64,000 nucleotides of DNA from Pseudomonas sp. ML96 (GTDB lineage: Bacteria > Pseudomonadota > Gammaproteobacteria > Pseudomonadales > Pseudomonadaceae): the NCBI RefSeq assembly GCF_000761545.1, contig NZ_JPMY01000003.1:124001-188000 (forward strand), read 5' to 3'. A program made the position numbers and the translations under genes. Positions 37,009-46,922 of the stretch are shown in pieces. The notes beneath the pieces are model-generated. The model had not been told where the DNA came from. It ran no database searches and saw only the letters and a program-made list of their open reading frames with translations. Numbering within the stretch: position 1 is the stretch's first letter; each line of letters opens with the position of its first letter.

Positions 37009-37260
37009 ATGAACAACGTTCTGAAATTCTCTGCTCTGGCTCTGGCCGCCGTTCTGGCCACCGGTTGCAGCAGCGTATCCAAAGAAACCGAAGCCCGTCT
37101 GACCGCTACCGAAGACGCCGCTGCCCGCGCTCAAGCTCGTGCCGACGAAGCCTACCGCAAGGCCGACGAGGCTCTGGCTGCTGCTCAGAAGGCTCAGCAG
37201 ACCGCTGACGAAGCCAACGAGCGCGCTCTGCGTATGCTGGAAAAAGCCAGCCGCAAGTAA
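37009..37260 (+). CDS. oprI: Major outer-membrane lipoprotein OprI (Lpp/Braun type)
   Basis: Abundant murein lipoprotein of 83 residues. The lipoprotein signal ends ATGC, with Cys20 as the lipidated residue. The mature part is a single coiled coil made of Ala/Glu/Arg heptads, with a C-terminal Arg-Lys (EKASRK). The C-terminal Lys is the residue that L,D-transpeptidases link to peptidoglycan in Braun-type lipoproteins; an L,D-transpeptidase gene lies directly downstream, convergently. A strong ribosome site (AAGGGGAAC) precedes the ATG. Expression is expected to be very high. Nothing is missing relative to the family. Confidence 0.97.
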   Translation: MNNVLKFSALALAAVLATGCSSVSKETEARLTATEDAAARAQARADEAYRKADEALAAAQKAQQTADEANERALRMLEKASRK

Positions 37261-37280
37261 TTCTTGCCAAGGCTTTGAAG

Positions 37281-37314
37281 AAGCCGACCCGGTTCGCCGA
37301 GTCGGCTTTTTTAA
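37281..37314 (+). terminator. oprI terminator
   Basis: Stem AAGCCGAC (37281-37288) and GTCGGCTT (37301-37308) with a 12-base loop and TTTTTT after it. Confidence 0.88.
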
Positions 37315-37336
37315 TGCCCGCAATTTATTGCAGGCA

Positions 37337-37372
37337 ACAAAAAGCCCGCCGACATCACTGAAGGCGGGCTTT
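37337..37372 (-). terminator. Terminator of the L,D-transpeptidase gene
   Basis: Stem AAAGCCCGCC (37341-37350) and GGCGGGCTTT (37363-37372). On the minus strand it is followed by TTTTGTTG, 15 bases past the stop. Confidence 0.82.
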
Positions 37373-37386
37373 GCTGAAACGCTGAA

Positions 37387-38340
37387 TCACATCTCCAGCG
37401 GCGCAGCCTCATGGTTGGCCACGGCATCCTGAGGAATAGCGATCTCGATCGGCATGCCATCCTCGGACGCCACCACCTCACGCACCATTTCCCAGTCCAA
37501 GCGCATGCTGCCGCCCAGCTGTTCGTTCTTCAGCAGGGCGTTGATGACCGCAGTGTGCTTGTCCACCACGGAAGGCTCGCCACTGTCGCTCAACGGCTCA
37601 TGAGCCTCCAAGTAGACCTTGCCGCCACTCACGCCAAACTTGTACGGCTCATTGATGATGCGCACGGAAGTGCCCACCGGAGCCATCTTCGCCAGCTCCA
37701 GCACGTTGTTGTTGAGCATGCGGAAGCAGCCGTGGCTGACGCGCATGCCGATGCCGAACTTCTTGTTGGAACCGTGGATCAGGTAGCCCGGTGTGCCCAG
37801 GGTGAACTTGAACGGGCCCAGAGGGTTATCCGGACCTGGCGGTACGTAAGCCGGCAGCGGGTCGCCATCAGCAGCGTGCTCGGCGCGGATGGACGCGGGC
37901 GGGGACCAGCCCGGGTTCGGCGTCTTGGCGGTCACGGTGGTGTGCGCAATCGGCGAGCCCCAGCCTTCACGACCGATACCCAGCGGGAAGGTGTGCACGA
38001 CGTTCTGCCCTTTCGGGAAGTAGTACATGCGGTACTCGGCCAGGTTGATCACGATGCCTTCGCGCGGGCCCGGCGGCAGGATATAGCGGGTCGGCAGGAT
38101 GATCTCGGCACCCTCGCCAGGCAACCAAGCATCTACGCCCGGGTTGGCGGCCACCATCTCCAGATAGCCCAGGTCATTGGCCGTGGCGAGGTCGGCAAAG
38201 GTATCTTCGTACTTGGCCTTGATCACCTGGATCTGACCGACGATATCTTCGCCCGGTGGCGGCAGAGGCAGTTCGAGGGCGGCAACTGGGCCGGCCACGA
38301 TCAGGCTGGCGAGGCTCAGGGAGCGGGCGAGCGACAACAT
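37387..38340 (-). CDS. L,D-transpeptidase (YkuD family, ErfK/YbiS-like)
   Basis: Exported enzyme that either crosslinks peptidoglycan or attaches a lipoprotein to it. The 317-residue product has a signal peptide (MLSLARSLSLASLIVAGPVAA). A central YkuD domain carries the active-site motif HGSNKKFGIGMRVSHGCFRM, with the SHGC cysteine. A region before it (VAANPGVDAWLPGEGAEIILPTRYILP) resembles a LysM-like cell-wall-binding module. Because oprI lies next to it, anchoring OprI to peptidoglycan is a natural guess, but crosslinking is also possible. The start at 38340 is the only one that gives a signal peptide. Confidence 0.93.
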   Translation of the reverse strand: MLSLARSLSLASLIVAGPVAALELPLPPPGEDIVGQIQVIKAKYEDTFADLATANDLGYLEMVAANPGVDAWLPGEGAEIILPTRYILPPGPREGIVINLAEYRMYYFPKGQNVVHTFPLGIGREGWGSPIAHTTVTAKTPNPGWSPPASIRAEHAADGDPLPAYVPPGPDNPLGPFKFTLGTPGYLIHGSNKKFGIGMRVSHGCFRMLNNNVLELAKMAPVGTSVRIINEPYKFGVSGGKVYLEAHEPLSDSGEPSVVDKHTAVINALLKNEQLGGSMRLDWEMVREVVASEDGMPIEIAIPQDAVANHEAAPLEM

Positions 38341-38414
38341 CCGTAAATCCTTGGCATGAATGGCTGATAGAAAGTTTCGAGATTGTACACCGGCGGCAAG
38401 CGTGCCGGGAGGGC

Positions 38415-38696
38415 TCAGGCGTCGGGCCACAGGGGCCTTTCTCCGCGGCGCGCGGCCTCCAGCGCCTGGCGGCAATGCGAGCATAGCCGCCTATCGCGCA
38501 GGTCCAGCCGCTCCACATCACGCATGGCCGGCAAGGCCGGAACCAGACCGCCGCATAGCGTTCGATCGGCAAAACCACCCAGCTCCAGCTGACGCGCGAC
38601 CAGATGCACCCTCGCCTCACGACACGCGAACAGATCCAACTGCTCGTCGGGGACGATCAGCTGATAAGCGTACAGGGACCAGGCAGGGCGCGGCAT
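38415..38696 (-). CDS. Conserved small hypothetical protein (93 aa)
   Basis: I do not recognise a family with a named function. The 93-residue protein has no signal peptide or membrane segment. It has four cysteines (residues about 25, 48, 72, 75), the last two as CSHC, so a small zinc site is possible. A gene of this size lies between the L,D-transpeptidase and tesA in P. aeruginosa too, as I recall, which supports it being real. It reads in the same direction as both, with 75 and 57 bases on the two sides. Confidence 0.6.
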   Translation of the reverse strand: MPRPAWSLYAYQLIVPDEQLDLFACREARVHLVARQLELGGFADRTLCGGLVPALPAMRDVERLDLRDRRLCSHCRQALEAARRGERPLWPDA

Positions 38697-38752
38697 TCAG
38701 GGCTCCGAGGCGGGGTCGCCACGATAGCCGAAAGCCAGCAGGCGGGGAAGGC

Positions 38753-39358
38753 TCAGAGCAACGGCTCCAGGCGCGGCCAGACGTTATCCAGCATCTTTGA
38801 CTGAGCCGCAGCGGCTGGATGGATGCCATCGGGCTGCATCATCCCAGGCACGCCACCAACGCCATCCAGCAGAAAAGGCACCAAAGGCACCTGCCTGTCG
38901 GCAGCGAGATCGGCATAGACCTGGGCGAAGGCCTGGGTGTAGCGCTGGCCATAATTGGGCGGCAGACGCATGCCCAGCAACAGCACACTGGCACCCGACG
39001 CCTTGGATGCGTCGACCATGCGAGCAAGATTCTGTTGCAATTGCGCAGGAGGCTGTCCACGTAGCCCATCGTTGCCACCCAACTCGATGATCACCAATTG
39101 CGGCTTATGCTGCGCAAGCAGCGCCGGCAGCCGCGCCAAGCCACCTGAGCTGGTATCGCCACTGATCGATGCATTGACAACCTGATGCTCAAAACCGCCC
39201 TCCTGCAGGCGTTTCTGCAGCAGTGCGACCCAGCCCTGCCGGGTATCCAGTCCCAAAGCGGCGCTGATACTATCCCCGACCACCAGGACGGTGCCGGCCA
39301 GTGCGCCCTGGGCCCACAGCAACAGTGTCAGGGCACCGCCAATCCACAACGCACGCAT
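38753..39358 (-). CDS. tesA: Acyl-CoA thioesterase I / lysophospholipase / arylesterase
   Basis: Periplasmic SGNH-family hydrolase. The 201-residue product has a signal peptide (cleavage after QGALA, residue 21), the GDSL motif as VVGDSIS (catalytic Ser30), the glycine block-II region, block III as IELGGNDGLRG and block V as DGIHP (Asp, His). It removes acyl groups from acyl-CoA, lysophospholipids and esters in vitro; natural substrates are unclear. The start at 39358 has a GGAGAGTC site and lies 10 bases from the start of the divergent ABC ATPase, so the two share one promoter region, as in E. coli tesA-ybbA. Confidence 0.95.
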   Translation of the reverse strand: MRALWIGGALTLLLWAQGALAGTVLVVGDSISAALGLDTRQGWVALLQKRLQEGGFEHQVVNASISGDTSSGGLARLPALLAQHKPQLVIIELGGNDGLRGQPPAQLQQNLARMVDASKASGASVLLLGMRLPPNYGQRYTQAFAQVYADLAADRQVPLVPFLLDGVGGVPGMMQPDGIHPAAAAQSKMLDNVWPRLEPLL

Positions 39359-39368
39359 CGGACTCTCC

Positions 39369-40052
39369 ATGAGCGCAAGCATTCTTTCTGCGCGGCACCT
39401 TAGCAAAGTGGTTCCCAGCACGGAAGGCGAGCTCGCCATCCTCCACGACCTCTCCCTGGACCTGGCGAAGGGTGACAGCCTGGCCATCGTCGGCAGCTCG
39501 GGTTCCGGCAAATCCACCCTCCTCGGCTTGTTGGCCGGGCTGGACCTGCCCAGCGGCGGCGAAGTGGAACTGGCAGGCAACGCCCTGCAAGCGCTGGATG
39601 AAGACCGCCGCGCACGAGTGCGCGCCGAACACGTTGGCTTCGTCTTCCAGTCCTTCCAGTTGCTGGACAACCTGAACGCCCTGGAAAACGTCATGCTGCC
39701 GCTGGAGCTGGAGGGCCGTAGCGACGCGCGCCAACGTGCTGCCGCACTGCTGGAACGAGTCGGCCTGGGGCAACGCTTCAGCCACTACCCACGGCAACTC
39801 TCCGGCGGCGAGCAACAACGCGTGGCTATTGCCCGCGCCTTCGCTGCCGAGCCGGCGATCCTGTTCGCCGACGAACCCACCGGTAACCTCGACAGCCATA
39901 CCGGCGAGCGCATCAGCGACCTGCTCTTCGAGCTGAACCAGGAGCGCGGCACCACCCTGGTACTGGTTACCCACGACGAGCGCCTGGCACATCGCTGCCG
40001 TCGCCTGATCCGCCTGGAAGCCGGGCATCTGGTCGACAGCGTGGAGCCCTGA
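39369..40052 (+). CDS. ABC transporter ATP-binding protein (YbbA/LolD-like)
   Basis: A 227-residue ATPase. Walker A is GSSGSGKST, signature LSGGEQQRVAIARAF, Walker B ILFADEPTGNLD, H-loop VTHD. It closely resembles YbbA and LolD/MacB-type subunits. Its stop overlaps the permease start, so the two form one transporter. The start at 39369 is 10 bases from the divergent tesA start. In E. coli the ybbA-ybbP-tesA arrangement is conserved and its substrate is unknown; export of a thioesterase product or a lipid-related molecule has been suggested without proof. Confidence 0.93.
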   Translation: MSASILSARHLSKVVPSTEGELAILHDLSLDLAKGDSLAIVGSSGSGKSTLLGLLAGLDLPSGGEVELAGNALQALDEDRRARVRAEHVGFVFQSFQLLDNLNALENVMLPLELEGRSDARQRAAALLERVGLGQRFSHYPRQLSGGEQQRVAIARAFAAEPAILFADEPTGNLDSHTGERISDLLFELNQERGTTLVLVTHDERLAHRCRRLIRLEAGHLVDSVEP

Positions 40053-42544
40053 TGGTCACCCGTCTGTTCGTCCTCGCCTGGCGCCAGTTGCTGCGCGATG
40101 CCCGCGCCGGTGAGCTGCGCGTGTTGTTCTTCGCCTTGCTGGTGGCCGTCGCCGCCAGCACCGCCATCGGCTATTTCGGTGCCCGCCTCAACGGCGCCAT
40201 GTTGCTGCGCGCCACCGAATTCCTCGGCGCCGATCTGGTACTGAATGGCAGCGCACCCGCCACACCCGAGCAGATCACGGCAGGCCGCAATAGTGGGCTT
40301 GAGCATGCGCAGGTGGTCGAGTTTGCCAGCGTGATCAGCGGCGAGCAGGGCATCCAACTGGCCAGCATCAAGGCCGCTAGCGACAACTATCCCCTGCGCG
40401 GCGAGTTGAAGAGCGCGGCGCAGCCCTATGCCGCCGAACAACCCGGCGGCGGCCCGCAGCCAGGTGAAGCCTGGGCCGAGTCCCGCCTGTTCGCCGCTCT
40501 GGACCTGAAGATCGGCCAGGACATCGAGGTCGGCAATCGTCAGCTGCGCCTGACTCGCGTGCTGACTTATGAACCTGATCGTGCCGGCGACTTCTACAGC
40601 CTCACCCCGCGCGTACTGATCAACCTGGAAGACCTGGCCTCCACCGGCGTGGTGCAACCCGGCAGCCGCGTGCGCTATCGCGAACTGTGGCGCGGCGATG
40701 GCGAGGCGCTCGCACGCTATCGCCAGGAAATGGAAAAAGGCCTCGCCGCTCACCAGCAACTGGAGGATGCCCGCGACGGCAACCGCCAGATCGGCGGAGC
40801 CTTGGGGCGAGCCGAGCGCTATCTGAATCTCGCTAGCCTGGCCGCAGTGCTGCTGGCCGGCGTTGCCGTAGCCCTGTCCGCCGCCCGCTTCGCCGCACGG
40901 CGCTTCGACACCAGCGCCCTGCTCCGCTGCCTTGGCCTGTCGCGCAGCGAAGCCCTGGTCCTGTTCGCGTTGCAGCTGGCCATGCTCGGTCTGATCGCCA
41001 GCCTGGCCGGCGCCCTGCTCGGCTGGCTCGGCCAACTGGTACTGTTCAAGCTGCTTCAGGGGCTACTGCCCGCCGGTGTGCCACCGGGCGGCCTGCTACC
41101 GGCGCTGGCCGGTATGGCCACGGGTCTGGTCGCACTGGCCGGCTTCGCCCTGCCCCCGCTGGCTGCCCTCGGTCGTGTGCCTCCATTGCGGGTGCTACGC
41201 CGCGACCTGTTGCCGGTGCCACCCAGCTCCTGGCTGGTCTATGGCGCCGCACTACTGGCCCTCGGCCTGATCATGTGGCGCCTGAGCCTGGACCTGAAGC
41301 TGACCCTGGGCCTGCTCGGTGGCGGACTGCTCGCTACCCTGCTGCTCGGCGGCGTGCTGCTGTTCGGCCTGAATGCCCTGCGTCGAATGCTGGCCCGTGC
41401 CTCACTGCCCTGGCGCCTAGGCCTTGGCCAACTGCTGCGTAACCCCCTGGCTGCAGCTGGCCAGTCGCTGGCGTTCGGCCTGATCCTGCTGGCCATGGCA
41501 CTGATCGCCCTGCTGCGTGGCGAGCTGCTGGACACCTGGCAGAACCAGTTGCCGGAGAATGCACCCAACCATTTTGCCCTCAACGTATTGCCCGACGAAC
41601 GCGAAGCCTTCGCCGCCAGTCTCGCCCAGCTGTCGGCACATCCGGCGCCGCTCTATCCGATCGTCGCGGGCCGCCTGACGATGATCAACGGCGAGCCGGT
41701 CAGGGACATCGTCAGCAAAGACAGCCGTGGCGAACGAGCCATACAGCGCGACCTCAGTCTGACCTGGGCAGCAGACCTGCCGGAAGGCAATCAGCTGCTA
41801 TCCGGTCAATGGTGGCAGCAGCCGGTGCAGGGCGAACTGCCAGGTGTCTCCGTGGAATCGGAGCTGGCCGAGAGCCTGGAGCTGAAGCTCGGCGACGAGC
41901 TGACCTTCAGTGTCGGCGGCATGGAGCGAAAGGCGCGAGTCAGCAGCTTGCGCCAGGTGAAGTGGGACAGCTTCCAGCCGAACTTCTACATGATCTTCGA
42001 GCCAGGCACCCTGCAGGACCTGCCCGCCACCTACCTGACCAGCTTCTACCTGCCGCCACACAGCGAGAAGCGCCTGGTGGAGCTATCGCGGCAGTTCCCG
42101 GCCGTCACCCTGCTGCAGGTGGACGCACTGCTCGAGCAACTGCGCAGCATCATGGCCCAGGTCAGCGTGGCGATTGAGTACGTGCTGCTATTCGTCCTCG
42201 CTGCAGGGCTCACCGTCCTCTTCGCCGGCCTGCAGGCGACCCTCGACGAGCGTCTGCGCCAAGGCGCACTGTTGCGTGCACTTGGCGCCGAACGCCGCCT
42301 GCTGCTGCGCGCGCGACGTGCCGAGTTCGGCCTGCTGGGCGCCGGCAGCGGCCTGCTGGCGGCAGTCGGTTGCGAGCTGGCCAGCTTCCTGCTGTATCGC
42401 TACGCCCTGGACCTGCAATGGCAGCCGCATCCCTGGCTGCTGCTGTTACCGCTGATCGGCGCGCTGCTGGTCGGGGCGGCAGGTGTATGGGGTACGCGCC
42501 GGGCGCTCAATGCCTCGCCCTTGACGGTGCTGCGCGAAGTCTGA
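40052..42544 (+). CDS. ABC transporter permease (YbbP, FtsX/MacB-like)
   Basis: An 830-residue permease with an N-terminal membrane helix ([19 protein letters not shown]), a large periplasmic domain, a block of helices in the middle ([20 protein letters not shown] onward), a second periplasmic domain and four C-terminal helices ([39 protein letters not shown]). The two FtsX-like segments show that it is a fused dimer-type permease, as in E. coli YbbP (about 800 residues). It starts within the stop of the ATPase gene. Together they probably extract a lipophilic substrate from the membrane; the substrate is unknown. Confidence 0.9.
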   Translation: MVTRLFVLAWRQLLRDARAGELRVLFFALLVAVAASTAIGYFGARLNGAMLLRATEFLGADLVLNGSAPATPEQITAGRNSGLEHAQVVEFASVISGEQGIQLASIKAASDNYPLRGELKSAAQPYAAEQPGGGPQPGEAWAESRLFAALDLKIGQDIEVGNRQLRLTRVLTYEPDRAGDFYSLTPRVLINLEDLASTGVVQPGSRVRYRELWRGDGEALARYRQEMEKGLAAHQQLEDARDGNRQIGGALGRAERYLNLASLAAVLLAGVAVALSAARFAARRFDTSALLRCLGLSRSEALVLFALQLAMLGLIASLAGALLGWLGQLVLFKLLQGLLPAGVPPGGLLPALAGMATGLVALAGFALPPLAALGRVPPLRVLRRDLLPVPPSSWLVYGAALLALGLIMWRLSLDLKLTLGLLGGGLLATLLLGGVLLFGLNALRRMLARASLPWRLGLGQLLRNPLAAAGQSLAFGLILLAMALIALLRGELLDTWQNQLPENAPNHFALNVLPDEREAFAASLAQLSAHPAPLYPIVAGRLTMINGEPVRDIVSKDSRGERAIQRDLSLTWAADLPEGNQLLSGQWWQQPVQGELPGVSVESELAESLELKLGDELTFSVGGMERKARVSSLRQVKWDSFQPNFYMIFEPGTLQDLPATYLTSFYLPPHSEKRLVELSRQFPAVTLLQVDALLEQLRSIMAQVSVAIEYVLLFVLAAGLTVLFAGLQATLDERLRQGALLRALGAERRLLLRARRAEFGLLGAGSGLLAAVGCELASFLLYRYALDLQWQPHPWLLLLPLIGALLVGAAGVWGTRRALNASPLTVLREV

Positions 42545-42584
42545 GCTTGTTAGAATCGCCCGACCTCAGAACTTCACGAGCACC

Positions 42585-43097
42585 ATGAGCCGTTATCGTC
42601 CGCCCCGTACCGCCGGCACCCCGCTGATCACCCCTGAGGGAGAGGCGCGCCTGCGCGCCGAGCTGCATGAGCTGTGGCACGTGCGGCGGCCACAGGTGAC
42701 CCAGGCTGTCAGCGAGGCTGCAGCCCTTGGTGATCGCTCGGAAAATGCCGAGTACATCTACGGCAAGAAGATGCTGCGCGAGATCGATGGCCGGGTGCGT
42801 TTTCTCACCAAACGCCTGGAGAACCTCAAGGTGGTGGACACTCGCCCAAGTGATCCCAACAAGGTCTATTTCGGCGCCTGGGTAACCCTGGAGGACGAAG
42901 ATGGCAGCGAATCGCGCTACCGCATCGTCGGCCCCGACGAGCTCGACCTGAAGCTGGGGCTGATCAGCATCGACTCTCCGCTGGCTCGCGCCCTGGTAGG
43001 CAAGGCGCTGGACGCCGAGGTACGGGTGCAGACGCCTGGCGGCGAACAGGAGTTTTATATCACCGCCATCGACTATCCGGACTTCAGCGCAGGCTGA
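42585..43097 (+). CDS. greB: Transcription elongation factor GreB
   Basis: Stimulates RNA cleavage by stalled RNA polymerase. The 170-residue protein has the N-terminal coiled coil with the functional acidic tip ([18 protein letters not shown]) and the C-terminal FKBP-like domain ([34 protein letters not shown]). The extra N-terminal [10 protein letters not shown] distinguishes GreB from GreA. A good -10 (TAGAAT, 42549-42554) precedes the start. The 3' end overlaps the convergent gene at 43084-43395 by 14 bases. Confidence 0.95.
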   Translation: MSRYRPPRTAGTPLITPEGEARLRAELHELWHVRRPQVTQAVSEAAALGDRSENAEYIYGKKMLREIDGRVRFLTKRLENLKVVDTRPSDPNKVYFGAWVTLEDEDGSESRYRIVGPDELDLKLGLISIDSPLARALVGKALDAEVRVQTPGGEQEFYITAIDYPDFSAG

Positions 43098-43395
43098 TCA
43101 GCCCTTGGCGAGCGACGCGAACCAACTGGCCGATCAGCTCGTCGCTCACCGGCTGGGCCTCGGCGCCGACCACCACCAGGTCGAAGGCATTCGCCGGCAG
43201 GCTGGCCAGATCCTCTACCTTGGGGGAGGCAAAGCGAATCAGGAAATTGCGCGACGCCGGCCAGTTCTTCGGCCAGCCTTCGAGGCTCTTGAGCAAGCGG
43301 GGTTGGTGGCGACCCACCAGTAGAACGTGCGGATGACGATTCGCCGCGGCGCGCGGCAGAGGGGAAAAATGCAGATGGGTACGCGGGCAACTCAT
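43084..43395 (-). CDS. Conserved hypothetical protein (103 aa)
   Basis: Not assigned to a named family. The 103-residue protein (start [15 protein letters not shown] at 43395) has an alternating beta-alpha pattern with [17 protein letters not shown] and [22 protein letters not shown], which could be a receiver-like or Rossmann-like small fold, but the phospho-acceptor Asp of a response regulator is not clear. It overlaps greB by 14 bases at its 3' end. The gene occurs in P. aeruginosa next to greB and thpR, as I recall. Start choice is uncertain: an upstream frame reaches 43446. Confidence 0.55.
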   Translation of the reverse strand: MSCPRTHLHFSPLPRAAANRHPHVLLVGRHQPRLLKSLEGWPKNWPASRNFLIRFASPKVEDLASLPANAFDLVVVGAEAQPVSDELIGQLVRVARQGLISLR

Positions 43396-43561
43396 GGATA
43401 CAGTCTCTGCCTCATAGTCCCGCCGGACTGCGGTGGGAGGCGACACCGGCCAGCGCTTTAGCGGTATTCGCCCAACCGGGCAGCGCCCCGCAAGTTGCTC
43501 TTAAATCGGCGCTATGGGGTGCGATCCTAAAAATGCTGCCTCGCGCTGTCAAGGAAAGCCC

Positions 43562-44059
43562 ATGTTGCGACTGTTCTTCGCCCTGCCCTGTCCCGCCGAG
43601 ATCGCCAGGCAAATCGATGCCTGGCGCCAGCCACTAGACCTGGATGGTCGGCTCATTCCTATCGCCAACCTGCATGTCACGCTGGCCTTCCTCGGTCATC
43701 TGCCAGACAGCCAGTTGGCTCCGCTCAGGCAACTACCGCAGCAGCTGCCGCTGCACGAACTGGCTTTCGATCTGCAGCTGGATCGGCTCGATTGCTGGAC
43801 TGGTGGGCTGCTGCACCTGGCACCCAGTCAGCCACCGGTTGAGCTGCTGGCCCTGGCCGACGGGCTCAAACGGCTATTGAGTGCAGCAGGCATGCCTGGC
43901 GAGGAGCGAATCTACCGCCCGCACCTGACCCTGGCTCGCGAGAGCCACCTCCCTGAAACACAGCAGCCCGCCAGCTTTCGCTGGCGCGCCGAAGAAGTGG
44001 TGCTGTACCAGTCCGAACAGGGCCGCTATCTGCCACTGGCGCAGTGGCCACTGGGCTGA
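43562..44059 (+). CDS. thpR: RNA 2',3'-cyclic phosphodiesterase (LigT/ThpR)
   Basis: 2H phosphoesterase of 165 residues that opens 2',3'-cyclic phosphates on RNA ends. The two HxT motifs are NLHVTLAFLG (His38, Thr40) and RPHLTLARE (His121, Thr123), with the usual spacing. The start at 43562 (MLRLFFALPC) fits the FFAL beginning common to the family; the earlier in-frame ATG adds 16 residues. It is followed by 237 bases to the lipase gene, which carries its own promoter. Confidence 0.95.
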   Translation: MLRLFFALPCPAEIARQIDAWRQPLDLDGRLIPIANLHVTLAFLGHLPDSQLAPLRQLPQQLPLHELAFDLQLDRLDCWTGGLLHLAPSQPPVELLALADGLKRLLSAAGMPGEERIYRPHLTLARESHLPETQQPASFRWRAEEVVLYQSEQGRYLPLAQWPLG

Positions 44060-45238
<1,179 letters not shown>

Positions 45239-45246
45239 GCCCAAAG

Positions 45247-45269
45247 ATTGGGGCCCATCGGGCCCCAAT
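45247..45269 (+). terminator. Attenuator-like hairpin between lipA and lif
   Basis: ATTGGGGCCC (45247-45256) and GGGCCCCAAT (45260-45269), a perfect 10-bp stem with loop ATC, 8 bases after the lipA stop. The following sequence is not a clear T-run, so partial termination or RNA stabilisation is more likely than full termination. Confidence 0.6.
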
Positions 45270-45293
45270 GCTTTCCTCCTGAAGAGTCTCGCC

Positions 45294-46334
45294 TTGAACA
45301 AACCCCTGTTTCTGGCTGTGCCCCTGCTGATCGGAGCCGGCGTCGCCACAACTCTCTATTTCAACCCGCTGGAGCCTCAGCCCAGCCCCGCTGCGCCAGC
45401 CCAGGCTACGCTCGAGAGCAATGCTCCCCAGGCGGAGTCGCCAGCGGAAGACCACGTCTACCAGCCGCCTGCCCTGGATAACGGCATCGCCGCCCTGCCG
45501 CGCTCGTTCGCCGGCACCGAGGTTGACGGCCAGTTCCGCCTCGACGAGGCCGGTAACCTGATCGTCAGCATGGATATCCGGCGCATCTTCGATTACTTCC
45601 TCAGCGCCTATGGCGAAGAGGGCATCAAGTCCAGCATCGAGCGCCTGCAGGCCTATATCCGCAGCCAGCTCGACGAGCCGGCCGAGGGCCAGGCCCTGGC
45701 CTTGCTGGAGCAGTACCTGGACTACAAGCGCCAGCTGATCGAGCTGGAGAAGAGCCTGCCGCAGATGGCCAACCTGGATGCCATGCGCCAGCGTGAGCAG
45801 GCCGTGCAGGGCTTGCGTGCCAGCATCTTCAGCGCCGAGGCGCATCAGGCCTTCTTCGCTCAGGAAGAGGCCTACAACCTGTTCACCCTGCAGCGCTTGG
45901 CGATCCGCCACGATCAGACCCTGAACGACCAGCAGAAAGCCGAGGCCATGGACCATCTGCGTGCCAGCCTGCCGGAAGACATGCAGGAGATGGTGGTGCC
46001 GCAACTGCAGGCCGAGCTGCGCCAGCAGACCGCTGCCCTGCAGGCTCAGGGCGCCAGCGCCGCGCAGATCCAGCAACTACGCCTGCAGCTGGTCGGCGCC
46101 GAAGCTACGGCACGCCTGGAGGCACTGGATCAGAAGCGCCAGCAGTGGCAGACGCGCCTGGACGACTACCGCCGCGAGAAGGCGCGCATCGTCGCCAACA
46201 GCGGGCTCAGCGACGAGGACCGGCAAGCTGCCATCGCCAGCCTGGCCGAGGAGCGCTTCGACGAACGCGAGCGCCTGCGCCTGGACGCCGCGGAGCAGCT
46301 GGCACAGAGCCGGGAGAAGGAGAAAAAGCTGTAA
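45294..46334 (+). CDS. lif: Lipase-specific foldase (Lif)
   Basis: Membrane-anchored chaperone that folds LipA in the periplasm. The 346-residue protein begins with a membrane anchor ([23 protein letters not shown]), a Pro/Ala-rich variable linker to about residue 55, and an all-helical chaperone domain with the diagnostic motif [13 protein letters not shown] near residue 97. The start is TTG at 45294, with GAAGAG upstream, and lies 55 bases after the lipA stop. The weak start and the hairpin between the genes would keep the foldase below the lipase in amount. A terminator follows the gene. Confidence 0.95.
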   Translation: MNKPLFLAVPLLIGAGVATTLYFNPLEPQPSPAAPAQATLESNAPQAESPAEDHVYQPPALDNGIAALPRSFAGTEVDGQFRLDEAGNLIVSMDIRRIFDYFLSAYGEEGIKSSIERLQAYIRSQLDEPAEGQALALLEQYLDYKRQLIELEKSLPQMANLDAMRQREQAVQGLRASIFSAEAHQAFFAQEEAYNLFTLQRLAIRHDQTLNDQQKAEAMDHLRASLPEDMQEMVVPQLQAELRQQTAALQAQGASAAQIQQLRLQLVGAEATARLEALDQKRQQWQTRLDDYRREKARIVANSGLSDEDRQAAIASLAEERFDERERLRLDAAEQLAQSREKEKKL

Positions 46335-46338
46335 ATGC

Positions 46339-46364
46339 AAAAGGCCCGCTATTGCGGGCCTTTT
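46339..46364. terminator. Terminator of lif, bidirectional
   Basis: AAAAGGCCCGC-TATT-GCGGGCCTTTT, an 11-bp stem with A- and T-runs between convergent lif and the DoxX gene. It shares its GGCCCGC stem with the hairpins at 19320 and 30960. Confidence 0.9.
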
Positions 46365-46380
46365 GCTGGCGAGGTGTAGA

Positions 46381-46815
46381 TCAGCGAGCGATGGCGCGAT
46401 CCACAGACAGCTTGCCGGCGCCTTCGATGAGCAACACTGCGCTGATCAGGCCGAGGATCATGGCGTACTCGAAGCCGTTATTGGTGATGAAGAAACCGTT
46501 GGCCCAGTGCACGGTCGCCGCGGCGATCACCATGGCGAACAACAGGGAGGCTGCAGCCGGGCGAACCAGCAGGCCGACCACCAGAGCCAGGCCACCGAAG
46601 AACTCGGCGCTGCCGGCCAGCGCGGCCATCAGGTAGCCAGGCGTGATGCCGATGCTTTCCATCCACTGGCCGACGCCTTCCAGGCCGTAGCCACCGAACC
46701 AGCCGAACAGTTTCTGGGCGCCGTGGGCGGCGAAGGTCAGACCGGTAACGACGCGCAGCAGGGTGATGCCGTAGCCAGCGTTGGAGGACATCAGTTTGGT
46801 GATCAGGTTGTTCAT
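46381..46815 (-). CDS. DoxX-family membrane protein
   Basis: A 144-residue inner-membrane protein with four helices: TLLRVVTGLTFAAHGAQKLFGWFGG, YLMAALAGSAEFFGGLALVVGLL, LLFAMVIAAATVHW and MILGLISAVLLIEG. The GAQKLFGWFGG motif is typical of DoxX/SURF-type proteins. Distant relatives are linked to thiosulfate oxidation or thioredoxin-like systems, but the role is not settled. AAGGAA precedes the ATG at 46815; a frame 15 codons longer is less likely. Alone between lif and mltF. Confidence 0.88.
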   Translation of the reverse strand: MNNLITKLMSSNAGYGITLLRVVTGLTFAAHGAQKLFGWFGGYGLEGVGQWMESIGITPGYLMAALAGSAEFFGGLALVVGLLVRPAAASLLFAMVIAAATVHWANGFFITNNGFEYAMILGLISAVLLIEGAGKLSVDRAIAR

Positions 46816-46922
46816 GTGCCAGTTCCTTGTGGAGGAGTTGTTTGGGTTGGTGAGGCACATATTATTCGAATTTTACGATCTTAAAAGCGCAATTATGCGC
46901 TTATTTAAATCGATAAATTCGA

